This document shows positions 52,492 through 59,850 of a stretch of 64,000 nucleotides of DNA, piece after piece. Every line of letters starts with the position of its first letter. Position 1 is the stretch's first letter. The translations under genes were made by a program, and so were the position numbers. The DNA is from an uncultured Clostridia bacterium (GTDB lineage Bacteria > Bacillota > Clostridia > Oscillospirales > Acutalibacteraceae), in NCBI GenBank assembly GCA_937884995.1, contig CAKZZL010000037.1, positions 110,679 through 174,678 of the forward strand. The letters run 5' to 3'. A model generated the notes under the pieces. The model had not been told where the DNA came from, made no database searches, and saw only the letters and a program-made list of their open reading frames with translations.

Positions 52492-53664
52492 TTAAGCATT
52501 TAACGCTAAACCCGCACTACTTAAGTACTCGTCAACCTTCGCAACGTTCTCGTTCTGGAAGTTATCAAAGACGTCTGAGTAGGTATCAAGCGTAACCTTA
52601 ATATCCGTATGCCCTAACAGATTCTGCAATACCTTCGGCGGCATACCCGACTCAATACAACGGGTAGCGTAGGTATGCCTCAGGCTGTGCAGCGTTAAGT
52701 CGCCGCGCACGGATTCGTCCTTTATATTATATACCTTTAAAATACGCTTGAATTCAGCATTGACTAGAGTCGTAGGTATCAGCTTACCCGCAGATGAATG
52801 AAACAGCATACCGTCCTTCGTAGGAACATAGGTTTTCAGCACCCTGTCAATTACAGGCTTTACCATAGAATTTATCGGAACCTGCCTGTTGCCCTTTTCT
52901 GTTTTAGGCGAACTATTCAGGAGTGGCTCGTTATGCTCTCCCTTTGCGATAGTCTTATCAATATTAATAAAATTGAAGTTCGTGTTTATATCTTTAACCG
53001 ACAGAGCGTTTATTTCTCCCATACGCATTCCGGTAAACATAGATATCAGCATTTGCTCTTTATAAAGCACACGTTCTGTTTTTATTACCTCCATAAACGC
53101 CTTTTGCTCCTCCATAGTCATAGCACGTATCTTCTTCGGTTTCTTTGATGACTTCGGGCGGCGAACATCAAGCATCGGATTCTCAACAATGATTTTACGC
53201 CTAACGGCTTCTGCAAACCCCTGGTTAAGCATCATATGGATTTTGCGGATATATGACTGCGAATAATCAACCTTTGACAGCATAAGCTCTTTGAGCATAG
53301 TGCTGTCAACTTTCTGTATCGGAATGTCGCTGATGGCGCGGCAATGCTTAAGCGTATCAAGATGACGGAAATAGGTCTGGTCCTGAATCTCGTTCATAGC
53401 CCGTTTTTCATTCAGCATCTGCATCATGAGTTGCTCAAAGGTAACAGTGGTTGCGTCAACGAACTTTCCGGAGTATATATCATAACGCAGTTTTTGCATT
53501 TTCTCCTCAACCTCTTCGGGAGTATCACCGAGAACAGTCTTACGAATACGTTTACCGTTTTCGTCTTTGCCGAGGTCAAGCTGACCCATCCACTTCTTTT
53601 TGCCCTCAAGATAGAATACACTGCCCTGACCGTAATGGTTCTTCGGCTTCTTTGCTTTTGCCAT
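52492..53664 (-). CDS. int: Tyrosine recombinase/integrase
   Basis: 390 residues. An N-terminal AP2-like arm-binding domain (GQGSVFYLEGKKKWMGQ), a SAM-like core-binding domain, and the catalytic domain with Arg in FTGMRMGEINAL, His-x-x-Arg in LHSLRHTYATR, His in LLGHTDIKVT and Tyr in TLDTYSDVF. ATG 53664 has GGAGGTG; upstream extension is unlikely. It resembles Tn916-type integrases. The gene faces away from the element's interior towards attL, the usual layout. It would integrate and, with the excisionase at 63031, excise the element. Confidence 0.95.
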   Translation of the reverse strand: MAKAKKPKNHYGQGSVFYLEGKKKWMGQLDLGKDENGKRIRKTVLGDTPEEVEEKMQKLRYDIYSGKFVDATTVTFEQLMMQMLNEKRAMNEIQDQTYFRHLDTLKHCRAISDIPIQKVDSTMLKELMLSKVDYSQSYIRKIHMMLNQGFAEAVRRKIIVENPMLDVRRPKSSKKPKKIRAMTMEEQKAFMEVIKTERVLYKEQMLISMFTGMRMGEINALSVKDINTNFNFINIDKTIAKGEHNEPLLNSSPKTEKGNRQVPINSMVKPVIDRVLKTYVPTKDGMLFHSSAGKLIPTTLVNAEFKRILKVYNIKDESVRGDLTLHSLRHTYATRCIESGMPPKVLQNLLGHTDIKVTLDTYSDVFDNFQNENVAKVDEYLSSAGLALNA

Positions 53665-53896
53665 AGTATTCACCTCCGTTTGCATAGTAACTCTTAAAAA
53701 AGTCAATTACAAGTCTTTTACAAAAGTTTATTTTTACTGTCCAAAAAACAGTACAAAAACGGCGCGCAACGAAAAAATATTGTGCCACCCCCTGTACAAA
53801 AACTAATATACAAACAATATAAAAGTCTTCAAAAAAGTTTATCTGGACTTTGGACTCCTTCTGTGATATTAGTGTTTGTTGCAAGGAGGTGGTGAT

Positions 53897-54139
53897 ATGC
53901 CGGAAACGATTATTGATAACATACTGAATCCGAAGTATCAGAAAGAATACAAATTCAGCAACCTTGATGAGAAGGTATTGTTATGCAGAGAGCTGAAAGT
54001 GCTTGAAACAGAAATTGCTTCGCAGCTTGACCGTGAACACAGAAAACTGTTCAGGCGGTACGCTGAAAGATGGGATAAACTGCATACGGATATAAGCATT
54101 GATACCTTCGCAAACGGATTGAATGAAAACAGGAGGTAA
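53897..54139 (+). CDS. Small DUF6809-like protein
   Basis: 80 residues, all helical and highly charged (LDEKVLLCRELKVLETEIAS, KLFRRYAERWDKLHTD, then IDTFANG near the end). This pattern resembles DUF6809, small proteins common in mobile elements of gut Firmicutes; the assignment is tentative. AAGGAGG precedes ATG 53897. It is divergent from the integrase and 3 bases upstream of a small secreted protein gene. Confidence 0.65.
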   Translation: MPETIIDNILNPKYQKEYKFSNLDEKVLLCRELKVLETEIASQLDREHRKLFRRYAERWDKLHTDISIDTFANGLNENRR

Positions 54140-54142
54140 CTT

Positions 54143-54523
54143 ATGAAAAAGTACATATCAATTATTATGGCGATAATAGTAATGCTTACGGCGGGTGTAA
54201 ATACGGAATTGTTAACCGTATCAGCAAAAACTCCGACAACAGTTTCTGCAAGCGCAAAAGCGAAATCTTCTTCCCACAAGAATAAAAAGAAAAAGAAGAA
54301 AAAACACAAGCACAAGCACTATATGCCGAAAGGCAATATGGGCAAATGGTTTAAATCCAAAAAGGCCCTTAGAAAACACGTGGACAAGGTAATGAAATAC
54401 TGGGCGGACAAAGAAGAAAGCGGTGAAATCACTTGGGAAGAATACACAGAAAAATGTCCTTGCGGATATGAAGCGTGGTCGTGCCCCTGCGGCAAGTGGA
54501 CAGGCAACTTCAAATACAACTAG
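54143..54523 (+). CDS. Small secreted Lys/His-rich protein with CPCG-CPCG C-terminus
   Basis: 126 residues. Signal peptide (about 1-29), then a very basic stretch with eight consecutive Lys and alternating Lys-His, a helical part (KKALRKHVDKVMKYWADKEE), and a terminal motif EKCPCGYEAWSCPCGKWTGN with four Cys that could bind a metal. AGGAGG precedes the ATG. It is 3 bases after the DUF6809-like gene. Function unknown; the combination of polycation and tight Cys pairs suggests binding to a surface polymer or a metal. Confidence 0.7.
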   Translation: MKKYISIIMAIIVMLTAGVNTELLTVSAKTPTTVSASAKAKSSSHKNKKKKKKKHKHKHYMPKGNMGKWFKSKKALRKHVDKVMKYWADKEESGEITWEEYTEKCPCGYEAWSCPCGKWTGNFKYN

Positions 54524-54539
54524 AAGTGATACTCCCCGA

Positions 54540-54605
54540 CGATGAAAATAATGATTGAAATACAAGGATAATTAACGCCCTCGGTTTGCCGAGGGCGTTA
54601 ATTAT
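54540..54605 (+). repeat. Direct repeat copy 2 with perfect 17-bp hairpin
   Basis: 54540-54573 matches 44304-44337 (33 of 34). 54568-54584 pairs perfectly with 54589-54605 around a TTTG loop. It lies between convergent genes and should act as a bidirectional terminator. Confidence 0.85.
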
Positions 54606-54624
54606 TTGCAACCTATATTGTATA

Positions 54625-55503
54625 CTATTTTACAATGGTGAACTCTGCTTCCATAGTCCCTTCATATATACCGTCATCATCTTCATTAAAATCAATAATA
54701 ACTTTGGCTGTGCCCGGATTTATGTTGTTGTAATAAGCAACTGTATAAGTACAGTCGTGAATTTTTTGTCCTTTAGAATCATAAACCTTTACATTTGGTT
54801 CAATGGGGTTGCCTGTATATGTGTAGTTTTTCTTATATATCTGTGATGAGCCGCTTGTTTCATACAGCGCTATTTTTGAAGGGGAATAACTTATCTCATC
54901 ACTTAACACCGTATCGCAGTTACAACAAAGCCGTAAATATTTGCCATCTCTTTCCGGCGTTGCCGGAGATATGACCTCGATATATGAAAGACCATGTTCT
55001 CCTCTTGCTTTGATTTCCTTTTGTTCTACTAATATTTCACCACAGCGTGAACAGTGAGAACCTTCTGTTAATCCATTTTCAACACAAGTTCTCGGCACAC
55101 TTTCATCAATAACTTCTATGTGTCCAAGCGGCGATATTTGCTTTTGCGATTTAATTATTCTTCCGCAAACAGAACAATGACTGCCTTCAGTCAAACCGTA
55201 TTCAGTACAGGTAGCCGGAACCGCTTTATCAATAACAATTGTGTGCGGCTTTGCTTTAATTATAGTTTTTGCTGTACGGTTACACTTATAACACTTATAT
55301 TTTATATAACCATTGCTACCGCAAGTTGCTGCCTTGCGTTCGACAATTCGCATAACATGAATAAAGTGAAAACTTTTGGTGTTCTTCTTACTGCTTATTG
55401 ATATTTTGCTCGTTATTGGTGTCGCAGCATACGCCGAGGTGCTGATAATACTTGTTGAAATTATCATTAAAACGGATAACAGTATGCACATAAACTTTTT
55501 CAT
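54625..55503 (-). CDS. Secreted Cys-repeat protein with Ig-like C-terminal domain
   Basis: 292 residues. Signal peptide (about 1-27), then three related repeats of about 40 residues, each with a Cys-x2-Cys knuckle: CYKCNRTA, EGSHCSVCGRI, EGSHCSRCGEI, plus CCNCDT. The repeats share CxExGLTEGSHCSxCG. The last 80 residues resemble a bacterial Ig-like domain (YTGNPIEPNVKVYD...YTVAYYNNINPGTAKV). GGAGG precedes ATG 55503. Its promoter has the same 19-base spacer and dyad as that of the MerR gene upstream, so it is the likely target of that regulator. Confidence 0.78.
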   Translation of the reverse strand: MKKFMCILLSVLMIISTSIISTSAYAATPITSKISISSKKNTKSFHFIHVMRIVERKAATCGSNGYIKYKCYKCNRTAKTIIKAKPHTIVIDKAVPATCTEYGLTEGSHCSVCGRIIKSQKQISPLGHIEVIDESVPRTCVENGLTEGSHCSRCGEILVEQKEIKARGEHGLSYIEVISPATPERDGKYLRLCCNCDTVLSDEISYSPSKIALYETSGSSQIYKKNYTYTGNPIEPNVKVYDSKGQKIHDCTYTVAYYNNINPGTAKVIIDFNEDDDGIYEGTMEAEFTIVK

Positions 55504-55584
55504 AATGATTACCTCCATATGATAAAATTAATACATTGAAAAAATAATTGCGCCTGAAAGGCGATTTTTCCTCCTTTCAAACGC

Positions 55585-55615
55585 AATATACACTATAAAG
55601 CAACTTTACAGTCAA
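55585..55615 (-). promoter_or_regulatory. MerR-type promoter of the secreted repeat protein
   Basis: Minus-strand TTGACT (55610-55615) and TATATT (55585-55590) with a 19-base spacer holding GTAAAGT-TG-CTTTATAG. The long spacer is the mark of MerR-controlled promoters. Confidence 0.8.
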
Positions 55616-55630
55616 GAGTTTTTTCAAAAT

Positions 55631-57019
55631 TTATTGAAAAAATATTATATAAATCAAAACTGATATAAACAATAAGGTGAAACTAATGACACAATAATGC
55701 ATAGCCGTTCCGGTAATCTTTAACTCTGACTTATTCATTTTTGTTTTTATGACACTATTTGTTATTAGCAAAATAATAAAAGAAAATGCAGCAGGAAATA
55801 TACTTATTGCTATGCTTGGCAAGCCAAATATAGAGAACAAAATATTTAAGACAGCAATAAGAATATACACTGCAGAAACAATCAGTAACACCAGCTTAAA
55901 CCGTTTAGCACGCTTACCAACTTCATCTTCGATAACTTTTATGTTTTTTAATCCTTTTAATCTGCTCAAATATGCAATTACCGCCAATGCAAGCCCACTT
56001 AATAAACTAATGATAAATCCAAAAGTCGTACTTTTTATAACGGTAACCATCGGTTTTGAAACAATATATTTAATAATATTTCCGGATTGGTCAACAAAAT
56101 ATACGTTATAAATATCAAAAGCCACACCGTATTTGCGGTCATTTTCTATGTCCTGCTTATGATACAAATCATAATTATCTTTTTCCTTATATAAGCCTAA
56201 GTCTTCCGCATAGTCTTTCCCTATGAAATCGCCGTTTATAGCATTATACTTAAATACGGTTCCGCGATTATCAAATATAATTTCATTATTTTTCAGATAG
56301 AAATAACACATATCTCTGTCTTTTATATAAGGAACAGATACAGCCCAAACGAATTCGCCTTCAAAGTTATATGTATTAATGCATCCGGCTTCATCATAGA
56401 AAACATAAATTCTGTCATTAGCAGCATCAGCTTTAACGGTATCTATCGTATCTGCCGTATTTATTTCAGGAAGCTTTAATTTATAGTTTTCATTATCGTT
56501 TAAAATAAATGCGTTGTTTGCTATAAAAGAATAGGCAATTCCAAAGAAGAAAAGTATAATCAGTATGACGATTAATATCCGAATACCCTTTTGCTTTTTA
56601 TATGGAGAAATGTCAATGCCGGCAATATCAATGAATTCTTCTCCTTCAGACTCATAATTACTTATTTTATTCAGATAGGTATCTGTATCAAAATCTTCGT
56701 TACTTACATTATTTGTTTTAATTTCTTCACAAATTGCAATGGCGATATTTTGCGTTGCAATGTTGCTCTCCAGGTTTTCAATAGATTGGATAACTGCTTC
56801 AGTAAGTGAAATGCTACCTCCGAAAACATCCTTAATCTGTGCAATAGATAGTCCGAGCTTTCTAAAAACAATAACCTTTTTTAAAATCGCAATATCTTCA
56901 TCACTATAATTTCGGTACCCGTTTTCACCGCGATGAGGTTTTATAAATCCCTCGCTTTCATAAAAACGAATATTTGCACGGCTGATGCCGAGTAACTTTT
57001 CCAGTTCGTTTACTTTCAT
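55631..57019 (-). CDS. MerR-type regulator fused to a multi-helix membrane protein
   Basis: 462 residues. The N-terminal 70 residues are a MerR winged helix (ELEKLLGISRANIRFYESEG, NGYRNYSDEDIAILKK). A dimerisation helix follows to about 120, then a membrane helix (about 150-172) and an outside domain of about 165 residues (IYVFYDEAGCINTYNFEGEF, reminiscent of beta-propeller or PQQ-like strands). The rest is five or so helices to the C-terminus. It would sense something outside and act on DNA directly, as in one-component membrane regulators. GAGGTG precedes ATG 57019. Autoregulation is inferred from the promoter. Confidence 0.82.
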   Translation of the reverse strand: MKVNELEKLLGISRANIRFYESEGFIKPHRGENGYRNYSDEDIAILKKVIVFRKLGLSIAQIKDVFGGSISLTEAVIQSIENLESNIATQNIAIAICEEIKTNNVSNEDFDTDTYLNKISNYESEGEEFIDIAGIDISPYKKQKGIRILIVILIILFFFGIAYSFIANNAFILNDNENYKLKLPEINTADTIDTVKADAANDRIYVFYDEAGCINTYNFEGEFVWAVSVPYIKDRDMCYFYLKNNEIIFDNRGTVFKYNAINGDFIGKDYAEDLGLYKEKDNYDLYHKQDIENDRKYGVAFDIYNVYFVDQSGNIIKYIVSKPMVTVIKSTTFGFIISLLSGLALAVIAYLSRLKGLKNIKVIEDEVGKRAKRFKLVLLIVSAVYILIAVLNILFSIFGLPSIAISIFPAAFSFIILLITNSVIKTKMNKSELKITGTAMHYCVISFTLLFISVLIYIIFFQ

Positions 57020-57038
57020 TTTTATCACCTCTTGGTGC

Positions 57039-57069
57039 ATTATAAGGTATAAAGTAACTTTACAGTCAA
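57039..57069 (-). promoter_or_regulatory. MerR-type promoter of the membrane MerR gene
   Basis: Minus-strand TTGACT (57064-57069) and TATAAT (57039-57044) with a 19-base spacer containing GTAAAGT-T-ACTTTATAC. Nearly the same as the promoter at 55585-55615. Confidence 0.85.
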
Positions 57070-57171
57070 GAGTTTTTTTAACGATGCTGTAAAAAAACTA
57101 CTATAATTATTATAACTCTTTTACATTATAATTCAAGATAGTGACGATTGCCAATCATAGTAAAACCAAAA

Positions 57172-57210
57172 CCGCCCTTTGAAAGCAGGGCGGCGGCTCT
57201 GCATTTTTTA
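57172..57210 (+). terminator. Hairpin of the CCGCCCT/AGGGCGG family
   Basis: CCGCCCT (57172-57178) pairs with AGGGCGG (57187-57193), with a T-run at 57203-57208. No plus-strand gene precedes it, so it may be left from a rearrangement. Confidence 0.55.
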
Positions 57211-57232
57211 TACCCCATATACAAAATCTTTA

Positions 57233-57636
57233 TACAGAACTATTAAAAGCCCGTTTTCAGAACTGTAACGCGATTTTGGCAGAGTTGTTCATTATTAAGG
57301 AAAATATCCGCAAAAAGTCAATGAAGCGTTTTTGGGCGTTTTTACCGATTTTTACAATTTTAAAAGTGAGCGTTTTCAAGGGTTTCGGGACTCGGCTTTT
57401 TGCAATTCCCGTTTGTAGACGATAGAAATCTTCAAAACAACCATTACCCCATCCGAAAAAAACTGAACGGATGAATGCAATTTAATACAATTCGTATAAT
57501 TATTCTGTGAATGTGCAAATACTGCTTTCCCGCTATCTAAAAAGTAGAGACGGACAAGACATACTTGTCTTTCCGAAGAAGATACCCTCCTTGCTGCTTT
57601 TTCAAGAGCGTATAATAATACAGTTAGTAATCAAAC
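57233..57636 (+). repeat. Conserved noncoding block, copy B
   Basis: Homologous to 44381-44704, with a 36-base identical run and the shared hairpin AAGACA-TACT-TGTCTT. It contains no convincing gene. It ends just before the promoter of the nucleotide cassette. Confidence 0.8.
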
Positions 57637-57642
57637 TGCCGT

Positions 57643-57671
57643 TTGCAATATAAAGTCGGTTATGGTAGAAT
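57643..57671 (+). promoter_or_regulatory. Promoter of the nucleotide-related cassette
   Basis: TTGCAA (57643-57648) and extended TGG-TAGAAT (57666-57671), 17-base spacer. Confidence 0.6.
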
Positions 57672-57707
57672 ATATGCATACAATTATATATCAAAAAGAG
57701 GCAAACA

Positions 57708-58016
57708 ATGAAAATGGTAACGATATGCGGAAGTATGCGATTTGAAGAAGAAATGAAAAAGATTGCATTCATTCTTGAATCAAAGCAGGGTTATAACGTT
57801 CTGCAATGTGTTTATAACACCGATAATATTGAGATTCTGCCTGATGATAAAAGGCGTTTAGAAGCTGCTCACTTTAAAAAGATAGAAATGTCAGACGCTG
57901 TATATATCGTTGATATAGATGGCTATATCGGAGAACAGGTAAAAAAGGAAATTAAATATGCCAAGAGCATTGGAAAAGAAATAATATATCATTCAGCTTC
58001 AGGAGAAAAAGTATGA
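57708..58016 (+). CDS. Nucleoside 2-deoxyribosyltransferase-like protein
   Basis: 102 residues. Starts VTICGSMRFEEEMKKIA, the Rossmann-like nucleotide-binding opening of this superfamily, and later has SDAVYIVDIDGYIGEQVKKEI, with the acidic and Gly residues of the active loop. Relatives exchange or hydrolyse the base of deoxynucleosides; some only bind nucleotides. GAGG precedes the ATG. It overlaps the next gene by four bases and heads a five-gene operon. Confidence 0.72.
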   Translation: MKMVTICGSMRFEEEMKKIAFILESKQGYNVLQCVYNTDNIEILPDDKRRLEAAHFKKIEMSDAVYIVDIDGYIGEQVKKEIKYAKSIGKEIIYHSASGEKV

Positions 58017-58327
58017 TTATTCTTCATAATAAATTAGTCAGAGATAATATACCCGATATTATTAAAAGCAACGGTCAATCTGCAAAAACCGTCATTCTTG
58101 ATGATGAAAAGTATACAGCCGCCCTTGAAAAGAAGCTCAAAGAGGAAACGAGAGAATATCTGCACAGTAAAGAGCTTATGGAGCTTGCCGATATTCTTGA
58201 AGTTGTAGAAGCACTTGCAAAAAATCAGGGTTCATCGTTTGATGAGGTGCTTGAACTGAAAAAGCAAAAGCAAGAGAAGAATGGTGCATTTGATAAGAGA
58301 ATATTTTTAGTAAGCGTTAAGAAATAG
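58013..58327 (+). CDS. MazG/HisE-like nucleotide pyrophosphohydrolase
   Basis: 104 residues, helical. NKLVRDNIPDII at the N-terminus and the metal-binding pattern LKEETREYL...ELADILEVVEAL (E-x-x-E with E-x-x-D) mark the all-alpha NTP pyrophosphatase superfamily, close to the phosphoribosyl-ATP pyrophosphatase-like group. It probably hydrolyses non-canonical nucleoside triphosphates. ATG overlaps the previous stop (ATGA), so the two are coupled. Confidence 0.82.
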   Translation: MIILHNKLVRDNIPDIIKSNGQSAKTVILDDEKYTAALEKKLKEETREYLHSKELMELADILEVVEALAKNQGSSFDEVLELKKQKQEKNGAFDKRIFLVSVKK

Positions 58328-58337
58328 TTTTGTAATT

Positions 58338-58844
58338 ATGAGATTAATAGCTGAAATAACAGACAAAGAAATACTCGGCACAGACGGATTATCATCTGCC
58401 AAGCCAAGATATACCGCAAGGGCAATAGTTAAAAACGGTGACTTATACGCCGTTATATGCTCTGAAAAATTCCACCCGTATTCGCTGCCGGGCGGCGGTG
58501 TTGATGAGGGCGAGGATATTATAACTGCACTAAAAAGAGAAATGCTTGAAGAAACCGGATGCGCCTGCAAAAAGATTTCCGAACTCGGTATGGTAAAAGA
58601 AAACCGCGCAAGAGCCGACTATACTCAGTGTTCGTATTATTATGTTGTGGAAGCGGATAGCGTAGGCGCTCCAAAATTTACCGAGGAAGAAACAAATAGC
58701 GGCACCACGCTGCAATGGCATACGCTACCGGAAATGATAAAACTGATAAACGAACTTGAACCAAAAACTTATCAGCAGCAGTATCTTAAAGCAAGGGATG
58801 TTGCGGCGTTGGAGGAATATATTAAGGGAGAATACAATGACTAA
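58338..58844 (+). CDS. NUDIX hydrolase
   Basis: 168 residues. A complete Nudix box GGGVDEGEDIITALKREM continuing LEETG spans about 54-76, with the metal-binding REMLEE. It hydrolyses a nucleoside diphosphate linked to another group. The ribosome site is weak. It overlaps the next acetyltransferase gene by 8 bases. Together with the two upstream genes it forms a set of nucleotide-directed enzymes. Confidence 0.9.
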   Translation: MRLIAEITDKEILGTDGLSSAKPRYTARAIVKNGDLYAVICSEKFHPYSLPGGGVDEGEDIITALKREMLEETGCACKKISELGMVKENRARADYTQCSYYYVVEADSVGAPKFTEEETNSGTTLQWHTLPEMIKLINELEPKTYQQQYLKARDVAALEEYIKGEYND

Positions 58845-59256
58845 GTACGTTATAAAAAAGGTCGAGGAGGAGAACAAAGAAATTGGAACTTTCATAAATG
58901 AGGGTTTCTCAAAATACGGTGAACAGAACAAAATAATTCTCAACTACGATGAATTCTGTTTTGTCGCCGAAAACGAAGGAAAACTAATCGGAGCGATAAC
59001 CGGCAGAGCATATTATAACGAAGTCCATATCGGAGATTTAATTGTTGATGAACAATACAGAATGTGTGGTATAGGCAGCAAACTTGTCAAGGCAGTCGAG
59101 GATGCTTATAAAGGAAAAGGATATGATGTTATAACGTTGACAACCTTTGGCTTTCAAGCACCTGATTTTTATAAAAAACTTGGTTACATTGTTGATTTTG
59201 TGCGAAGTAATAACGATTCAAGGCTGAGCAAATACTTTTTGAGTAAGGCATTATAA
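58837..59256 (+). CDS. GNAT family N-acetyltransferase
   Basis: 139 residues. The acetyl-CoA-binding motif A appears as LIVDEQYRMCGIGSKLVKAV, followed by APDFYKKLGYIV. The longer in-frame opening inside the NUDIX gene (from 58756) is rejected because AAGGGAG lies just before ATG 58837. Acceptor unknown. It is 9 bases upstream of a second GNAT gene. Confidence 0.88.
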   Translation: MTKYVIKKVEEENKEIGTFINEGFSKYGEQNKIILNYDEFCFVAENEGKLIGAITGRAYYNEVHIGDLIVDEQYRMCGIGSKLVKAVEDAYKGKGYDVITLTTFGFQAPDFYKKLGYIVDFVRSNNDSRLSKYFLSKAL

Positions 59257-59265
59257 GGTGATAAA

Positions 59266-59703
59266 ATGACAGTAAGAGAAATAAAAGAAAACGAACTCAA
59301 CGAGTTATTAGAGTTATATATTCATTTGCACGAAACAGGTGTACCTGAACAAAACGAAAAACTTGCAAAAACATGGGAAACAATTATCAATGACATGAAT
59401 CATCATATTATTGTTGCCGAAGAAAACGGAAAGATAGTTTCATCCGTTGTTTGCGTAATTATACCAAACCTTACTCGCAACGTCAGACCGTATGCGTTTA
59501 TTGAAAATGTTGTTACTCACGGCGATTACAGAAAGCAAGGATACGCTACCGCCTGTCTTAATTATGCAAGGGAGATTGCAAAACGTGAGAACTGCTATAA
59601 AATGATGCTTCTTACAAGCGCAAAAACGGCTGATACGCTTAACTTTTACAAGAAGGCGGGATATAACTGCACGGATAAAACTGCTTTCATTCAATGGTTA
59701 TAG
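59266..59703 (+). CDS. GNAT family N-acetyltransferase
   Basis: 145 residues. NVVTHGDYRKQGYATACLNY is the acetyl-CoA loop (Q/R-x-x-G-x-A), then LTSAKTADTLNFYKKAGY. AAGGTGA precedes the ATG. Last gene of the cassette; a GCCGAG hairpin follows. Small GNATs on mobile elements often modify drugs or small molecules, but no target is evident. Confidence 0.88.
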   Translation: MTVREIKENELNELLELYIHLHETGVPEQNEKLAKTWETIINDMNHHIIVAEENGKIVSSVVCVIIPNLTRNVRPYAFIENVVTHGDYRKQGYATACLNYAREIAKRENCYKMMLLTSAKTADTLNFYKKAGYNCTDKTAFIQWL

Positions 59704-59708
59704 TATTA

Positions 59709-59735
59709 AGCCGAGGTTTACTCGGCTAAACTTTT
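59709..59735 (+). terminator. Terminator after the cassette
   Basis: AGCCGAG (59709-59715) pairs with CTCGGCT (59721-59727), followed by a short T-rich stretch. Confidence 0.65.
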
Positions 59736-59782
59736 CTTTATCAATTCTACCAATGGTTGAATTTTGTTCAATAGTCAAGTTA

Positions 59783-59811
59783 TTGAGTTCGTGTTTTGTC
59801 TGCGTTATCAT
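59783..59811 (+). promoter_or_regulatory. Promoter of the XRE regulator
   Basis: TTGAGT (59783-59788) and TATCAT (59806-59811), 17-base spacer. Confidence 0.5.
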
Positions 59812-59850
59812 ATAGGTGGAAGTCAAAACAAAACATTATGAGGTGGCAAA

